Source: Ariolimax columbianus | Lineage: Eukaryota > Mollusca > Gastropoda > Stylommatophora > Arionidae | Direction: 5' to 3' | Assembly (NCBI GenBank): GCA_036924085.1 | Contig: JAVGWX010000011.1 | Coordinates: 17,609,608-17,673,607, forward strand | DNA length: 64,000 bases | Shown here: positions 32,932-45,547 of the stretch, piece by piece | How positions within the stretch are numbered: the stretch's first letter is position 1 | Layout: the number at the start of each line of letters is the position of its first letter | Translations under genes and position numbers: made by a program | Notes under the pieces: generated by a model | The model's input: only the letters and a program-made list of their open reading frames with translations | Told to the model about the DNA's origin: nothing | Databases searched by the model: none

Positions 32932-33200
32932 TTATCCCGTAACAGGTTAGCTCGTTGGAGCACACATGAAAACACCGCCATAACACCACGCCATAATCCC
33001 CTGTCAGCAGTCATTACCTGCGCTTCCTCTTGTCGGATATTGTTCCATTCTTATATGTTGTCTTCCAATCTCTTTTTGGGACAACCTCTTTGTCCGCCGC
33101 CATACACCTTCCCGTTAGGGACAGTATTTGCGAGACCGATTTATTTCGATATGTGGCCATACCAAGAGAGTTCCCGTCCCTTGAGTTTCCTATGTGCTAC
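32932..33200 (-). pseudogene. RTE-like 3' fragment, diverged
   Basis: Parallels 15146-15390 on the + strand (TCCCGTAAC, GCACACATGAA, CCATTCTTATATGTTGTC, TGGCCATACCAAGAGAGTT), so it is the same minus-strand polymerase tail with many substitutions and indels. This copy is much older than the one in the duplicated blocks. Confidence 0.65.
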
Positions 33201-33439
33201 AGACAAAGAGCTACACTCACTTGCTCTAGATCTGACGTTAACATACACATAATTGTCAGATGATAATATCGTTATAGAAAATCGATGATCATTGCGTCAC
33301 TTACAGACTGCAACAATCATGTTAGAAGAGTCAGATAAATGGAACATTTTTTAAACGTAGAGGTCCATTGGGAAACATAACTTTTCTGAGTCACTATCAA
33401 GAATGTCTATGTGCATTCGATATATGTGGGACTAGTTGT
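33201..33439. other. No gene seen
   Basis: Unassigned AT-rich sequence. Confidence 0.3.
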
Positions 33440-34400
33440 TCATCAGCACGACAATAATGGCTTCCATATCCACAACGCTTGATATCAACCTAAATGTGAA
33501 ATATTTACACAATATTTAACACTACACATACCTGGGAAGCAAAATGACACAAGATAAGAGATGTCACGAACAAAACTTCGACTACAATTGCTTTAGCCTG
33601 AAACATTCTTAATCAACTGACACTGAGCAAACACAACAAGCTCAGACTATTCAACTCAATCGTAATATTAATAATAACATATGGATGTGAATGCTGGAAT
33701 ACAGCAAATAGGCTGGAAAACAAACTAAATGTCTTTGAAAAATATGTTAAAGTAAATTGTTGAATAAACGTTAGGACCAGCTTAAAACTAATGACGCTAT
33801 AAGAACAGAGACAAACCAAAGGATGGACAGGTGCTCTAAAGATGACCACCCTACATTATGAAACTATTATTATAATATAGCATTCCAAATGTTAATTTAA
33901 AACGAATCTTTTTTTTAATACTGACAATGTATTTTCGAAAAAAATTGCAAAACTGTGCATGTTATTTCTCTTGTGTCATTGATCAGCTATTCAACTCAAT
34001 CGTAATATCAATAATAACATATGGAAGTGAAAGCTGGAAGACAGCAAAAGCGCCGGAAAACAAAACTTAATGTCTTTAAAAAAAAATGTTAAAGAAAATT
34101 GTTGAATAAACTTTGGGAGCAGCTTATAACTAATAACGCTATAAGAACAGAAACAAACCAACTTTACGTGTCGACCATCATTGGGACAAAATTACACATA
34201 CATCAAACATGTCCTTAGAATGAACAACAACCGTCTTCCATTGCAGGCACTGTAATGGACACCAGCGCTCGTTTGGAAAAGAGGAAGACCCAAGGAAACA
34301 CTCACAAGAACAATCATCCGAGAGGGCTCAACCATGGCCTACTTTGGATAGGCCTTCGGAATCACTGAAAAACCACATTGAAAGACTGGCGACTAAATTA
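33440..34400 (+). pseudogene. RT C-terminal fragment with internal duplication
   Basis: The plus strand shows degraded motifs of a non-LTR polymerase tail: YLGSKMTQDKRC near 33527, LFNSIVISIITYGSESWKTA at 33988-34050, then after shifts the GKRKRGRPKET-like stretch near 34270-34310 and a LKTLEW-like end near 34380. The stretch CTATTCAACTCAATCGTAAT to ACAGA(G/A)ACAAACCAA occurs twice (33640-33820 and 33985-34165), separated by repeat R. Stops and frameshifts are frequent. Confidence 0.6.
33820..33988 (+). repeat. Repeat R, copy 1
   Basis: About 170 bp from GGATGGACAGGTGCTCTAAA to TTTCTCTTGTGTCATTGATC, matched by 35284-35452. It lies between the two copies of the duplicated RT segment. Confidence 0.75.
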
Positions 34401-35283
34401 CAACTTTTATGTGTCAACTATTGTCCGTTTCACAATGGCTGCTGTCAATTGCCGCCTAATATCTGAATGACCTTTACACCGATATGCACGATTATTTGTA
34501 CCTCAACTTATCTTTGCAATGTCCAAATGACTTAATAATTTATATTGTGTCAGGTTCTGTCATTTCCTTAGTGGCTAGTTCTTTTGATATTTGTTAGAAA
34601 AGGAATTATTTCGTCTCTTAAGAAAATAATTTACTGTAAATGCTTTTCAAATGTGTGTTTTTACGCATTGTCGTCTCCGCAATTATAATGAGATTTTCTT
34701 CATTAGGTTCCACATAATGCCCTTTTGTAATGTAGGTCATGTGTTTTAGGAGCTGTAAAAAGTAACTGGGCAATTCGTAGAATAAAAATGTGCGCAAATC
34801 TAAAATCACACGATATATAGAACATATAAAGTACATACCTCTGATGGATTGTTTCAGCTTTATACATATATGCTGGAGCAAATAATAAATGGTTATAATT
34901 CAGTTCTGAGATCCATCTTCTGATTAGGGTGGACCTGAATAGGACCGTTTTTCCAAGGTGATGGAGACTTCCATTTCTCGGAAAGCTAACTTATATATTA
35001 ATTTGTCACTTAATTATAGTCGGATGATTCCAACACATTGATGACTGCTCTCAGAAGAAAGAACAACAGTGCACCTTTTTTCAATAGCGTTCCTCCTCTT
35101 ACAAGATACGGCCCTCACATTTAGCCCAATAATATTTGTCTATATTTGAGAAGCCTGCATACTTTAGTTTTTTTCATATAGCATAGTTTTAAAGTTTTAT
35201 TTTCAGCTGCTATTTATCCTTTAAGTGAGAGGTATTATTTTTATAATTGTTGTAACTTAATTAAAAATTAATATATCCATTTA
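34401..35283. other. No gene seen
   Basis: AT-rich sequence. The short frame at 34618-34881 (minus) has no recognisable motif. Confidence 0.3.
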
Positions 35284-35452
35284 AAGGATGGGCAGGTGCT
35301 CTAAAGATGACAAACCTACATCATGATATTATTATTATTGTAATGTAGCATTCCAAATTTTCATTTAAAACGACATTTGTTTTTTAAATACTAAAAACTG
35401 ATATTCGAAAAAATGGCAAAACTTTGCAGATTATTTCTCTTGTGTCATTGAT
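35284..35452 (+). repeat. Repeat R, copy 2
   Basis: Same segment as 33820-33988 (GGATGGGCAGGTGCTCTAAA to TTTCTCTTGTGTCATTGATC), here without neighbouring RT sequence, so R is a repeat in its own right. Confidence 0.75.
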
Positions 35453-35817
35453 CATAGACACTTCCTTTTTTCTTAAAATGATGTTCAAGATTATCCATTC
35501 ATTACAGACTGCAGCCAAAGCTACATCTTTTACGATTGTGTTTTTAGAAAAATTCAAATTATTTACTCAATTTTGTCAAAAAAATTGATACTCCAAATTA
35601 TAATGTCTTACACATTGTAATATAGCATGATTTCAATAGTTCACATAAAGCATGGTTATCATGCAGGACAATTGCTTTAAAAACCAAAAATAGTTATCAC
35701 TCAAAAAGTCTATTCATTGCAATTTTCGGCAAACAGTTGAGGACACTTTAATTTACCATTTTCGGATGATTAAAAACTGTGATTCTTATCAATGACCTAT
35801 AACCTGATGTATACACC

Positions 35818-36388
35818 CGTTAGTAACTACCCGTCAGTAACTACCCGTTAGTAACTATCTGTTAGTAACTATCTGTTAGTAACTACCTGTTAGTAACTAT
35901 CTGTTAGTAACTATCTGTTAGTAACTACCCGTCAGTAACTACCCGTTAGTAACTATCTGTTAGTAACTACCCGTCAGTAACTACCCGTTAGTAACTATCT
36001 GTTAGTAACTACCCGTCAGTAACTACCCGTCAGTAACTACCCGTCAGTAACTACCCGTTAGTAACTACCCGTCAGTAACTACCCGTTAGTAACTACCCGT
36101 CAGTAACTACCCGTCAGTAACTACCCGTCAGTAACTACCCGTCAGTAACTACCCGTCAGTAACTACCCGTCAGTAACTACCCGTTAGTAACTACCCGTCA
36201 GTAACTACCCGTCAGTAACTACCCGTCAGTAACTACCCGTCAGTAACTACCCGTCAGTAACTACCCGTCAGTAACTACCCGTTAGTAACTACCCGTCAGT
36301 AACTACCCGTCAGTAACTACCCGTCAGTAACTACCCGTCAGTAACTACCCGTCAGTAACTACCCGTCAGTAACTACCTGCCAATCATC
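35818..36388. repeat. 14-bp satellite, about 40 copies
   Basis: Tandem 14-bp units AGTAACTACCCGTC, with variants AGTAACTACCCGTT and AGTAACTATCTGTT. Variants are ordered: TATCTG types cluster at the left, CCCGTC types homogenise the right, which suggests expansion from one side. Confidence 0.95.
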
Positions 36389-36452
36389 CAGTACAAACGT
36401 CTTCCTCCTTCCTGCTTTCACAGCATCAATAGATGCCTTTGTAGCTTTTCTA

Positions 36453-37036
36453 TGAGTTCCTTTGTTGCGACAAAATGTTCTTGTGTTCACAGGACTTTCT
36501 CAGATACTTGCAAGTATGTAATTCTTCTTCTTCTTCTTCTGCGTACGCAGGCAGACAGTAACCATTATTTTTTCGAAAAAAGCGGCGGTCATCCTGAGGA
36601 TGTCGCCACTGCCATAGAGCTTTTCTTGCAGTTCCACTGGTGATGGCCACATCTGCTCTCTCTGATCCTCGTATGTCGGGCAGTTCTGCAGCAGATGTTC
36701 AGCGGTCATTTTACCGGTACCGCACGGGCATTCGTCGGTACACCCTATCTTCAATTTGTTGAATAGGTGGTACCTCAGTCTATTGTGGCCAGTGCGAAGT
36801 CTGAAGACAACGACCTGCTCTCTTCGGTTCAACTGGTAATAGGCATCGTTTTTGGTGTAGCCGGTATGTTCGGTTTCCCATTTGGTCATGTATCTGGCTT
36901 TGAAAAGCCGTTTTGACTCTTCGTACGTCATACTAGTATCTGTTTGTGGTGTATGTAATTCCATTTCCTCCATTACCAACAGAGATTGTGTCCCATCGTT
37001 ATAAACAGAACCTGCAATAGGAACAACAGCTTTCAC
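36453..37036 (-). other. Possible old coding segment split by an I-like insertion
   Basis: If the insertion at 36524-36950 and one copy of its target duplication are ignored, the minus strand frame from 37036 (VVPIAGSVYNDGTQSLLVME) stays open across the junction into CKYLRKSCEHKNILSQQRN. Directly beyond, another frame reads THRKATKASIDAVKAGRRKT up to the satellite edge. I do not recognise either. This may be a host exon, an older transposon or chance. Confidence 0.25.
36524..36950 (-). mobile_element. I-like retrotransposon, 5'-truncated insertion with target duplication
   Basis: A minus-strand copy of the last 0.43 kb of the element: TYEESKRL, REQVVVFRLRTGHNRLRYHL, CTDECPCGTGK, EHLLQNCP and the KIMVTV end, then GCGTACGCAG and a GAA tail (the CTT run from 36524). 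Flanks carry GTATGTAATTC at 36514-36524 and 36951-36961, a 10-11 bp target duplication. The protein is open and close to the intact copy, so the insertion is young. Confidence 0.93.
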
Positions 37037-38434
37037 AATAGTTACACCTGATTCTTATTCTTGGGACATAATTACAAGATAGCACTGTTCCGTCAATCAT
37101 TGACATTTTGTTAATTTCTTTCATGACACCATTATTTAGTAGCCCATTCCTGTCTCTGTCCTTAAATACTGGTTTTATATTAACCATAACAACAGCAGGT
37201 AGGTTACTGGTATGTTTGTATGCAATTTCATCTGCTAAAGCTTTCTTTTATGGACGCCAGTTGTTGTGGTTGTTTTTCTAATTTGGTAGTGACAAGTTCA
37301 TAACACCACGAAACATCTGCAGGTCTGCACGCCCTCTTCCAACACATCTCCATAATAATACAGCCCCCCCCCCCCTCCCCTCGCCCCCAGGTTTATTGAA
37401 TTCACACACAAATTACCCCAATACATTTGATTACATGAAGAAAATGTATGTATAGTACAATTGTTTCTGCTACAATGAAACTCAAACTCACTTCCTATGC
37501 CCTTCTTTTTGTTTCTAACAATTGTGCATTGGAATAAGAAAAGGGACAAAGAAGTTCTGCAACTATTTTAAAAAAAATTTAGTATACAAATGTCAATTGT
37601 TCTACTCTTCATGAACATTGTCATCTTCCCTTGAAACTAAATCTGATTCACAAGGTCATACAATTGTCATTTCTTTATTTCTGACCGAGTGGGCGTGGTC
37701 AGTGAATTTATAAAGATTCAATGTTGATGTTGTTAAGTTTACCAGAACGTAATCACAGGCCTAACCTACAGTCCACTAAATAAATTGTCACATAGTTCAA
37801 CATCTGCTCCTTCAGTAGACCTATCACCATAGAACTTACGTTTCCTTCTAACTTTCTTTCTTATCTTCGCATCACGACAGGATTTTATTTCTCAAAATTC
37901 TCACAAAACTGTTTATCTTTGAAAATTACAGTTTGCATAAGCTAAAATTGTGACTACCATATCCCGCTATATGCATTAAGTTGAGGGGGACGGGGGGGGG
38001 GGGGGGGGGGGGGGGGTTATATTATTTTTTTAAGGGAGCATAAAAACCCTTTATTATTTTTTGTAATAACTAAATTCTAGGGGAGTAATAAATTGAAACT
38101 AGCATCTGGCAGCCATTTTCAATTTGGTTTTATATCATTATTGTTGACTGACCACAGACTTGTTCGACAGCATATATCTTAAAAAACTGTTGATGCTATA
38201 CATTAAATTCAAGTTGTATTTGAACGTAGATTGATCATACTTTCACATCAGCCCAACAAAATTTAACTTACCGAACAATACGCATTTTGACCAGATTCTA
38301 GGTGGCATTCCCCCCTTAACTGTTCCTCAATCGAGTTCAATTGGGTTTAAGTGTGCATGGTAAGGTGGGGGTCTCAAATACATATGCTTATGCTCTTAGA
38401 TCAACGTGTCTATACGAAATATATTTGCATTTAT

Positions 38435-38438
<4 letters not shown>
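37037..38438. other. No gene; homopolymer runs
   Basis: AT-rich spacer. It holds a C run at about 37364-37376 and a 25-bp G run at 37992-38016 followed by T-rich sequence. No coding motif was recognised. Confidence 0.4.

Positions 38439-38511
<73 letters not shown>
38439..38511. repeat. (AT)n microsatellite
   Basis: About 36 perfect AT units. The open Ile-Tyr frames on both strands are artefacts. Confidence 0.97.
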
Positions 38512-38513
<2 letters not shown>

Positions 38514-39640
38514 CATCTGCCGATGGCGTTGTGTCTATCATAGCTTTTCCCACCATCGCCAACAATTCCGCAGTACATTTTTGGCGCTAATCTCCTTCGT
38601 TTGATATGTTACACCAATGTACTTTCTGACACCATTGTTGTAGTACATATGGAATGCACAGAAGGCTGACATAACTGTTCAAAATCAGTGCGCTTTGGGT
38701 TGAGGCTGAACAGATTTCGTAAAACACGGGGAACATGTTATTTCCAAGAATACTCACTGTCATGAAAGGGGTAATTATTGCAAACGACGGTGTTCGTTAG
38801 GATCGCTGGTTCACCATACATAAAAAACAGTAGATGGGTATTCAGTTTTGTTCAGGGTATGACTCTGTGAAACGATTACTCTCAACTGTGAGGTCCTGTG
38901 TTTTGTACACTTAATTTCTTTTTTTTTCTGAGTGTGGATGATGTATGGATTGATTATAAACCTTAGAACAAAATGAGCGCTGATGAGTTTTGTAATTTAG
39001 TTGGCCTATGCATGTGACATTACTTGGGTACTTTCCCCGATGAGTCCTTCGGCCTTCTATTATAGTTGGTCATGGCTCAACCATGGCTCTCATTATATAG
39101 ATTCTGAACAAGTTCATGACTCAACTATGGGCCTCAGCACCATTCAAGATCTAAAAACAGTGATGTCACACCGTTCCAACTGGAGATCATTTGGTTCTGC
39201 ATTATAAGCCGTTTTTGGCGCACAAAGAACATTGTTAGAGATATATAGATATGTGTATATATTGTGGCATGCAAAAGAAGTTTATCGAAGCTAAAATTAA
39301 CCAAGAAATAATTGTCAACTATGGGTCAGGGTAGTTTGACATGACGTGCGATACTTTCCATTGAAAAGGAAAATTACATAAACATACATGTTAATGTTGT
39401 GCGAATGCACGTATAACTAAACCATTATGTAGTGTAATGTATTTCTAATTCAATTCAATTATTCACTACAAACATTTCAGGGTGTCGCATAACACTATTC
39501 CCATGGTGTTAACCTTTCTTAATCCGCCACTGAATATACCACGGCTATAATAATCATGAAGTTGAAGGCGTCAGCTCTTTTTTGTCGATTATCATTTATT
39601 GAAGCATGTGTTTGATTCAAGAAAGGACTCTCTACCTATT
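38512..39640. other. No gene seen
   Basis: Unassigned sequence without recognisable motifs. Confidence 0.3.
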
Positions 39641-39955
39641 TGTCTATCTGTCTGTCTGTCGATCGGTCTGTCGGTATGTCGGTCGGTCTGTCTTTTACTC
39701 TGTCTGTCTGTCACCCTGTCTATTTGTCGGTCGGTCGGTCGGTCTGTCTGCCTGTCGATCTATTTATCTAACAATATATTTGTCTTACAATATGTCTGTT
39801 TAACAGATCTATCTATCTAACAATCTATCTATCTAACAATCTATCTATCTAACAATATATCTATCTAACAATATTTATATCTAACAATATATCTATCTAA
39901 CAATATATTTATCTAACAATATATATATCTAACAATATATCTATCCATCTATCTT
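39641..39955. repeat. GTCT/GTCG and ATCTAACAAT simple repeats
   Basis: Tetranucleotide GTCT/GTCG units at 39641-39760 pass into a 10-14 bp array of ATCTAACAAT units to about 39955. Confidence 0.9.
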
Positions 39956-40299
39956 CTTTCAACTTTTGTCGTTAGACGTCGTGAGGATGTGTGGCCTCCT
40001 TTGCTTCATATTTTTTTTGGCAGACAACAATCTGCTGGTGGCTTGACAAGTCAATCCCAGTATCTGTTAATAACAGGTTGGTAGCCTCTGGAATATACGA
40101 TCGCCTGTTTTTTTGGGACTGGTGGTGGTTGAAGGGGTAAACTAGATCAAGATAGGCTCAGCATGTCAGGAGCCATCTATGCCTCTCCGCGAACCACATA
40201 ATACGGCCTGATGTTATAGCCAGACAGTTCCATTTTTGCGACATATTCTCTGTGGGGCGAGAATTCCTAGAAAAAAAATAAGATTTTTAACTTGAATTT

Positions 40300-40530
40300 T
40301 TTTCCCAGCAGCGGCCGTTAAGCCTAATTTTTCGATTTCAAACTATCAATGGATTTCTAACGTGCGCACCACTACACACGGGTGTCTGATCTCACTACTC
40401 CGAGATAAAGTAACATTTTTACCGGATGATTCACGTGAAAAAAATATCAGTCTCGACCGTGATTTGAACAAGCGACCTCCAGCACTGGATATATCACCAC
40501 CACAAAGGTAACTAGCTCGTTAGTCGGTCA
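40300..40530 (-). mobile_element. SINE C, minus strand
   Basis: Aligns with 59435-59655: GCGG(C/A)CGTTAAGCCTA at the tail side, TTTCGATTTC(A/T)AACT, and the tRNA-like head GCGACCTCCAGCACTG near 40470. On the minus strand the head carries a degraded B box. Two copies 19 kb apart define the family. Confidence 0.75.
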
Positions 40531-40544
40531 GACACAATATACCG

Positions 40545-40845
40545 CCAAGGAAATTGCGACATGGTCAGTCACAATATACTGACAAAGACCACTATCTTTC
40601 TTCCATTTAACGTTCTCTAGAAACAGTCTTTTTTCAAAGCAGTCTGACTGACGAGGTGGAACTGCGAGATCCCCGTAGTAGTGAAAGCCACGCAGATGAA
40701 GCCAAGCATAGCACAACCGCCTGGAGGACCGCGGTCCATACCCATCAGCGCCATCGGAATGGGAGGAAAGCTACTACAACCTCCTACTTAACGCCCTTGT
40801 CAGGTCGCAGAAAGGAGTGGACCTATAAACAACATCACAACACGG
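40545..40845 (+). repeat. Dispersed repeat F
   Basis: The longest copy pair is with 55735-56050: ATATACTGACAAAGACCAC, the CCCCGTAGTAGTGAAAG core, GCATAGCACAACCGCC, then CTTAACGCCC and TCAGG. Here it is followed directly by SINE D without an AAC tail. Confidence 0.75.
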
Positions 40846-41120
40846 CGATTCCGTGGCGAAGTGATTAAGCCGTCGGCCTCGTAATCAGGTGGTGTGGGCT
40901 CGACTCCGGACTCCGCCGTCTTTTTCACGAGTGTTTGATGCGGAGTCCACTGCATCTCGTAGTCACCCCCTAGTCGTCTTGTCATTAATTTGCCACTGGG
41001 GTCGGGCGGCAAGAGACGAGAGAGTGAGGATAAAAAGTAGCGCAGTTAATCCTTACTAAAAATAGCGCTAGCAAAATTAATTATGCCATCATCGTCTACG
41101 ATAGACGACGGCCTTTGCCT
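40846..41120 (+). mobile_element. SINE D, tRNA-headed
   Basis: Head with an A-box-like GTGGCGAAGTGATTAAGCCG and a B box GGGCTCGACTCC. A body of about 200 bp follows, ending in GCCTTTGCCTTTGCCT-type repeats near 41125. It is a single copy in the window, so SINE status rests on the tRNA-like head plus an unrelated body. Confidence 0.65.
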
Positions 41121-41526
41121 TTGCCTACAACATCCCCAGCGCAAATAGCTCATCCAAGTGATTTGACAGTCTTCCTTTACAAAGACGCTGGATTCAGCGT
41201 TGGGCCTATGCTTTGTAGGGATCGAAGTTAAAATCATTTTTTCCTTGACTTCCTTCAGAAAAAACTAAGTGCTAAGCCCAGGCTAATGACTGTTAGTAAC
41301 CGAATCACGTAATACAGACGCATAGCAGTAACCGTCAAATCGACCAACTACCCTTCCAGCGGCCTGATCCAGCTTCTGTGTGCTGGGAGTAGAGCACAGG
41401 ATAAGTTGTGATTTTCCTGTGTGTCGTATACTGACATACACCAGTGGTACCGGGGCACACACAATTTGACATCTGTAAACTGTCATGATGTTGTGCAAGA
41501 CGAATTAACATTTGTTGTACATAGAG
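41121..41526. other. No gene seen
   Basis: Unassigned spacer between SINEs. Confidence 0.3.
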
Positions 41527-41660
41527 CTAATAGGGTGATGCGTAGTGCAGTGGTTAGCGAGCTGGCTTCGCATCTGAGTGGGCCGGGGCTCATTCTCCAG
41601 TTGAGAGGTAATTTTTTTTTCAAACCGCAACGGTTCCCGTGTTGACCCAGCCTTAAATAT
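41527..41660 (+). mobile_element. SINE E, tRNA-headed
   Basis: Head AGTGCAGTGGTTAGCGAGCT (A box) and GGGCTCATTCTCCAGTTGAG (B-box-like), then a T run and CAGCCTTAAAT. It matches 55368-55450. Confidence 0.75.
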
Positions 41661-43844
41661 AATTAATTAATAGTTCTTTTTTCTTTCCACTTGTGGCGTT
41701 AAGCGCCGTGGTGAGCCTAAGTCATGTATCCTACGCCAAGTGCGTTGCGTTGGTCAATGTGAGCCCTTGTCGGCTGAACAATCACTCTAATGTCATCTAT
41801 CCACCTACCTCAAGGCCGCCCTCTTGCCCTGTAGCCAGATCTACCAGCGTTGTAAATTATCAGTGGAAGTTGATGAGGGTGCATTCTCGTGAGATGACAA
41901 ACCAACATATTAATACGAATGGAAATACCGCATCGCATTTCAGTGGTAATAGATGTAAGTCGCCGACTAAGGTAAATTTCAGTTAAATCCGTGACCTGGC
42001 GGCAACCATGACAGATTCTAGCATGAGAGCAAATTAAACCAGCAGCCGGTCTGGCACTATTATTTATGTTATATTACTAGCTCCCCATTTATTGTTTCCT
42101 CAAATATATGAGGAAAGATAACCTTTGTTGTACAGCGGTCCACATAAGACTTTAGTCATCCTCTTTATTTACATGCTCTTTAAAGAATGGTGGATTAACA
42201 AGGGCGAGAGATGGAGCATGTTGGAGATCTATTCCAGCCATCATTCAACGTGGAGACGGCATGAAAACTGAATTTAATACATACAATAATCATTCATTTA
42301 GCATAAGAAGTCTGCATTACTTTAGTTGTATTGTTTGAGTTTATGACATATACATATGCCCGTGGGTCCGATGCTGTCCATGTGTGATCTGTATCAACAA
42401 ATGTTCGCAAATTTCCTCATGGAAGTTATTTGACCTACAGTTATTGATAGCTTGCATGAATTCTTTATCAATTGATATAAATATTGCGTTTTACATCAAA
42501 ATAAACATCAGTGGAACGTGTAGGATAGTCTACAGTGAGTTCGCATGGTGAGACTGGGATTATAGAGTTGGAAATCGCGGACCGTACAGAAAAACAATTT
42601 GGGACGTGGTTCATCCTTGTAGGACCGTCTTCCAGTTGACTCAGCTGTAAATGGGCACCTGACGTATGAATTGGGGAAGGCAATAAAATGCAAGGAAGGA
42701 AACTGGCCACCCCACCTCACATTTGCTTCGGCTTAGTACATGAAAAGTTGTCTTTATCCCAGACGGCAGTTTACGCTACGGGAATAACCTTTACATTTCA
42801 GTCGTAGAGAAGAGGTACCTTGTTCACATTTTGTTGTAAATATCCATGCCATAATTTAACCAAAAATACCGTGCCTTCAAAGAAGGGTGGTCCTTTGTCA
42901 AAATAAACATTAAACTTTTAACTGAACAATATGTGTGGCATCCAGCCAGCAATCAGAATGTAGCAATGACTTGTTTGCTTGACGTTAAAGGTAGCTGTGT
43001 TAAAGAATGCCGGATATAGAGTTGCCGAAGAATAATGATCCCAGTCTCTTAATCAACAGGATTCTAGTTCTAATCACAGCAAATTTGTTCTTTTTTTAAA
43101 TCGACGATAAAATATGAACTTACCCTGTACACAGTGTAGACTACTGTGTAGACAAGAAAGCTTTAATCCTCACATATTTAAATTCTCTTCAATGATGGGA
43201 ATAAATGTCACAACGGTAGTTTAACGAAGACCTGACGTTCGTAATCTGGCTTTCAACAAGTCGTTTTAGGGCCTTCAATTGTAATGATTCTTCCATAATT
43301 CGCATTGGTGTGTAATATTAGGGTTTTGTTTGGGTTCATGGCCGTGGCAGACCATTTTCTATGGACTGGTCTGCTCACTAAATAGCCAATTTGGGCTCGT
43401 TTAGTCTACTCTTTCTACTTGGTCTTGGCAGCATCATCCTCGAAGTACCCTTTAATATATTTTCCTTCCATAATCAGCTATCATTTCAAATTATTAGCAT
43501 TTCAGAAATTATTCTCTTTCCCATCCATTTTGTCATACTATCCATGATTGTGCCTCTGTCTTCTTCAGCCTCTCTTTACCTTAGAATGCCCACATGCTTT
43601 TATTTATGAGCATGTGTTCAATGAACCATGCCCTTCTTACTTTTATGTTTTGTTTTTTCATGTATGTTGCTTTTATTTTCTTATATAGTCCTAGTACTTA
43701 CTTACTTTCCCTGTCCAATCACCACATCATATAGCGTTCATCGATTGTTCCGCGATTTGAATTGCCCTGTCATTCGCCTTCAGCATGTCGCTCTCATTAT
43801 ATGTATCCAGAAGATTGGGACAATCTGGTGGCATCCATAATGAA
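41661..43844. other. No gene seen
   Basis: 2.2 kb with no supported gene, repeat array or RNA. Short frames on both strands have no recognisable domain. Confidence 0.35.
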
Positions 43845-44870
43845 CTAAAACAGCAGAGCAATGTAGACCCGCAGCCAGTTACGGCGTCATCTTTGCTGCT
43901 CTTCTGAAAAGCTTTGTGCATCCAATATATTCTTAAATGAATTAATTGTCCCTTCTCAACTATATCCTGTGGCAATGCAATTCCAAGCATTCACCACTCT
44001 TTGACTAAAAATAGATTTCCTAATATTTAATCTGAACCTTTCGTTAGTTAATTTGTAGATATACCCTCTTGTGCTTGTAACTGGTTGTATTTTGAAGAAA
44101 CAAAAAACGTGTTGTAGTCTAATGTATCTGTTCCTTTGATTATCTTATAAACATGCATGGAGTCAGCACGAATTCTTCTCTGTTCTAGATAATGTAGGCC
44201 TGTTTTCCTCTTTTCTCATAACTATAATTGAAGAATTGCACTGTCAGCTTTGTCGCTCTTTTTTTAATCCTTTCCAACATGTGTATATACCCTCTACGAT
44301 AAAGACTCCACATCTATACACAGTACTACAATCTAGGTCTAACTAATGCTTTATACAGTTTGACTATCACTTCCTTGGTCCTATGTTCAATATCACTTTT
44401 TATCAGACCTAACATTGCATTTACCTTTTTCACTGCTACCTGGACTTGCTCACCCACTTTACTTGCATGATTTATTATATCCCTTAGGTCCCTATCCATT
44501 TCTATCATTTTAATATTGTTCTCGCCCATTCTGTAATTATGTTCCATATTTTATCTACTCATGTGGATGACTGTACATTTATCTAGCTTAAACTCCATTT
44601 GCCAGCTCACAGAACATTATCAAATTGTATCTATATCCGATCTCAATATATCAACTTATGCTTTAGATGATACACTACTTCATAGTTTTGTGACAACAGC
44701 GAATTTTGCAATCGTGGAATGGATATCAATGTCCAAATCGTGTATTTATGTATCAAGAACAAAAGTGGTCTCAAAACTGAGCCCTGTGGCACTCCACTCT
44801 TTACTCCACAATAACGAATTGTACCAATCAAGACTTTCTCTTTCTGTCACTTTCTTTACCAGGGACTTTT
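43845..44870 (-). pseudogene. CR1/L2-like retrotransposon RT fragment
   Basis: The minus strand shows, in order, the RT core VKSGVPQGSVLRPLLFLI (about 44800), a region at 44330-44550 with NKMIEMDRDLRDIINHASKV and AVKKVNAMLGLIKSDIEH, ALVRP, then the C-terminal RRIRADSMHVYKIIKGT-like and WNALPQDIV stretches down to 43960. Several stops and frameshifts are present. This is the most complete copy of the family also found at 1-300 and 5185-5730. Confidence 0.8.
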
Positions 44871-45547
44871 GTTAAAGTACTGTTTTTTTATTTTTGAAAG
44901 TATTCTTTAACTAGTACCATTGTGTTAATTATTTCGTTTCTCCATCTCATGTTATTTATTGTGATGACCTCTATTTATCAGAACTGCATATTTTGTTTCA
45001 AAATTGTAATATGCACCGTAAAACCACATCTGATCGGAGTTTTTCAGTCTCCTATGATCACTAGCCCCAAAAGCCTACCAAAAGCATGAGGCAAGCACCA
45101 CCTTAGCTTAATCCTTTAATAAAAGTATAGGCCTTCCCAACATGTTCCTTTGGTGCATACAAGTTGACATAGTACACTATTAACATCCTGCTCTGCCTTA
45201 TTAAATCCACTCCAGAAAAGTTATTTTTAATGCTGAACAGGCTACCAGGAAGTGCAGTATTCTAACACCCTTGAGATCTCTAGACAAACTACACCCGCCA
45301 TAAATGTTTTACAGAGACTGTATTTTATTATTTATGAATAGAGATGTTCTGGACTGCAAGAGTTACTTTTTCGTTACACTGCTTTGTCTGAATTTTCATG
45401 CAGTAGATATTTGAAAAACGATGCAATTGATCGATTTTCTTTACACTATCGTGTGATCTATTGTCCCAACAGGAAACCTTTTTCACATTTGTGTTGTAAA
45501 AATAAGTATTGCAATAGACCTATCAACTTCCGTTGTTTTAATATTTA
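44871..45547. other. No gene seen
   Basis: AT-rich unassigned sequence up to the TA target of the mariner element. Confidence 0.35.

Noticed and set aside
38341..38604. Ile-Tyr repeat ORFs on both strands
   Set aside because: Direct product of (AT)n; the same applies at 58803-59090.
39599..39820. Cys/Ser/Val-rich ORF
   Set aside because: Generated by GTCT/GTCG simple repeats.
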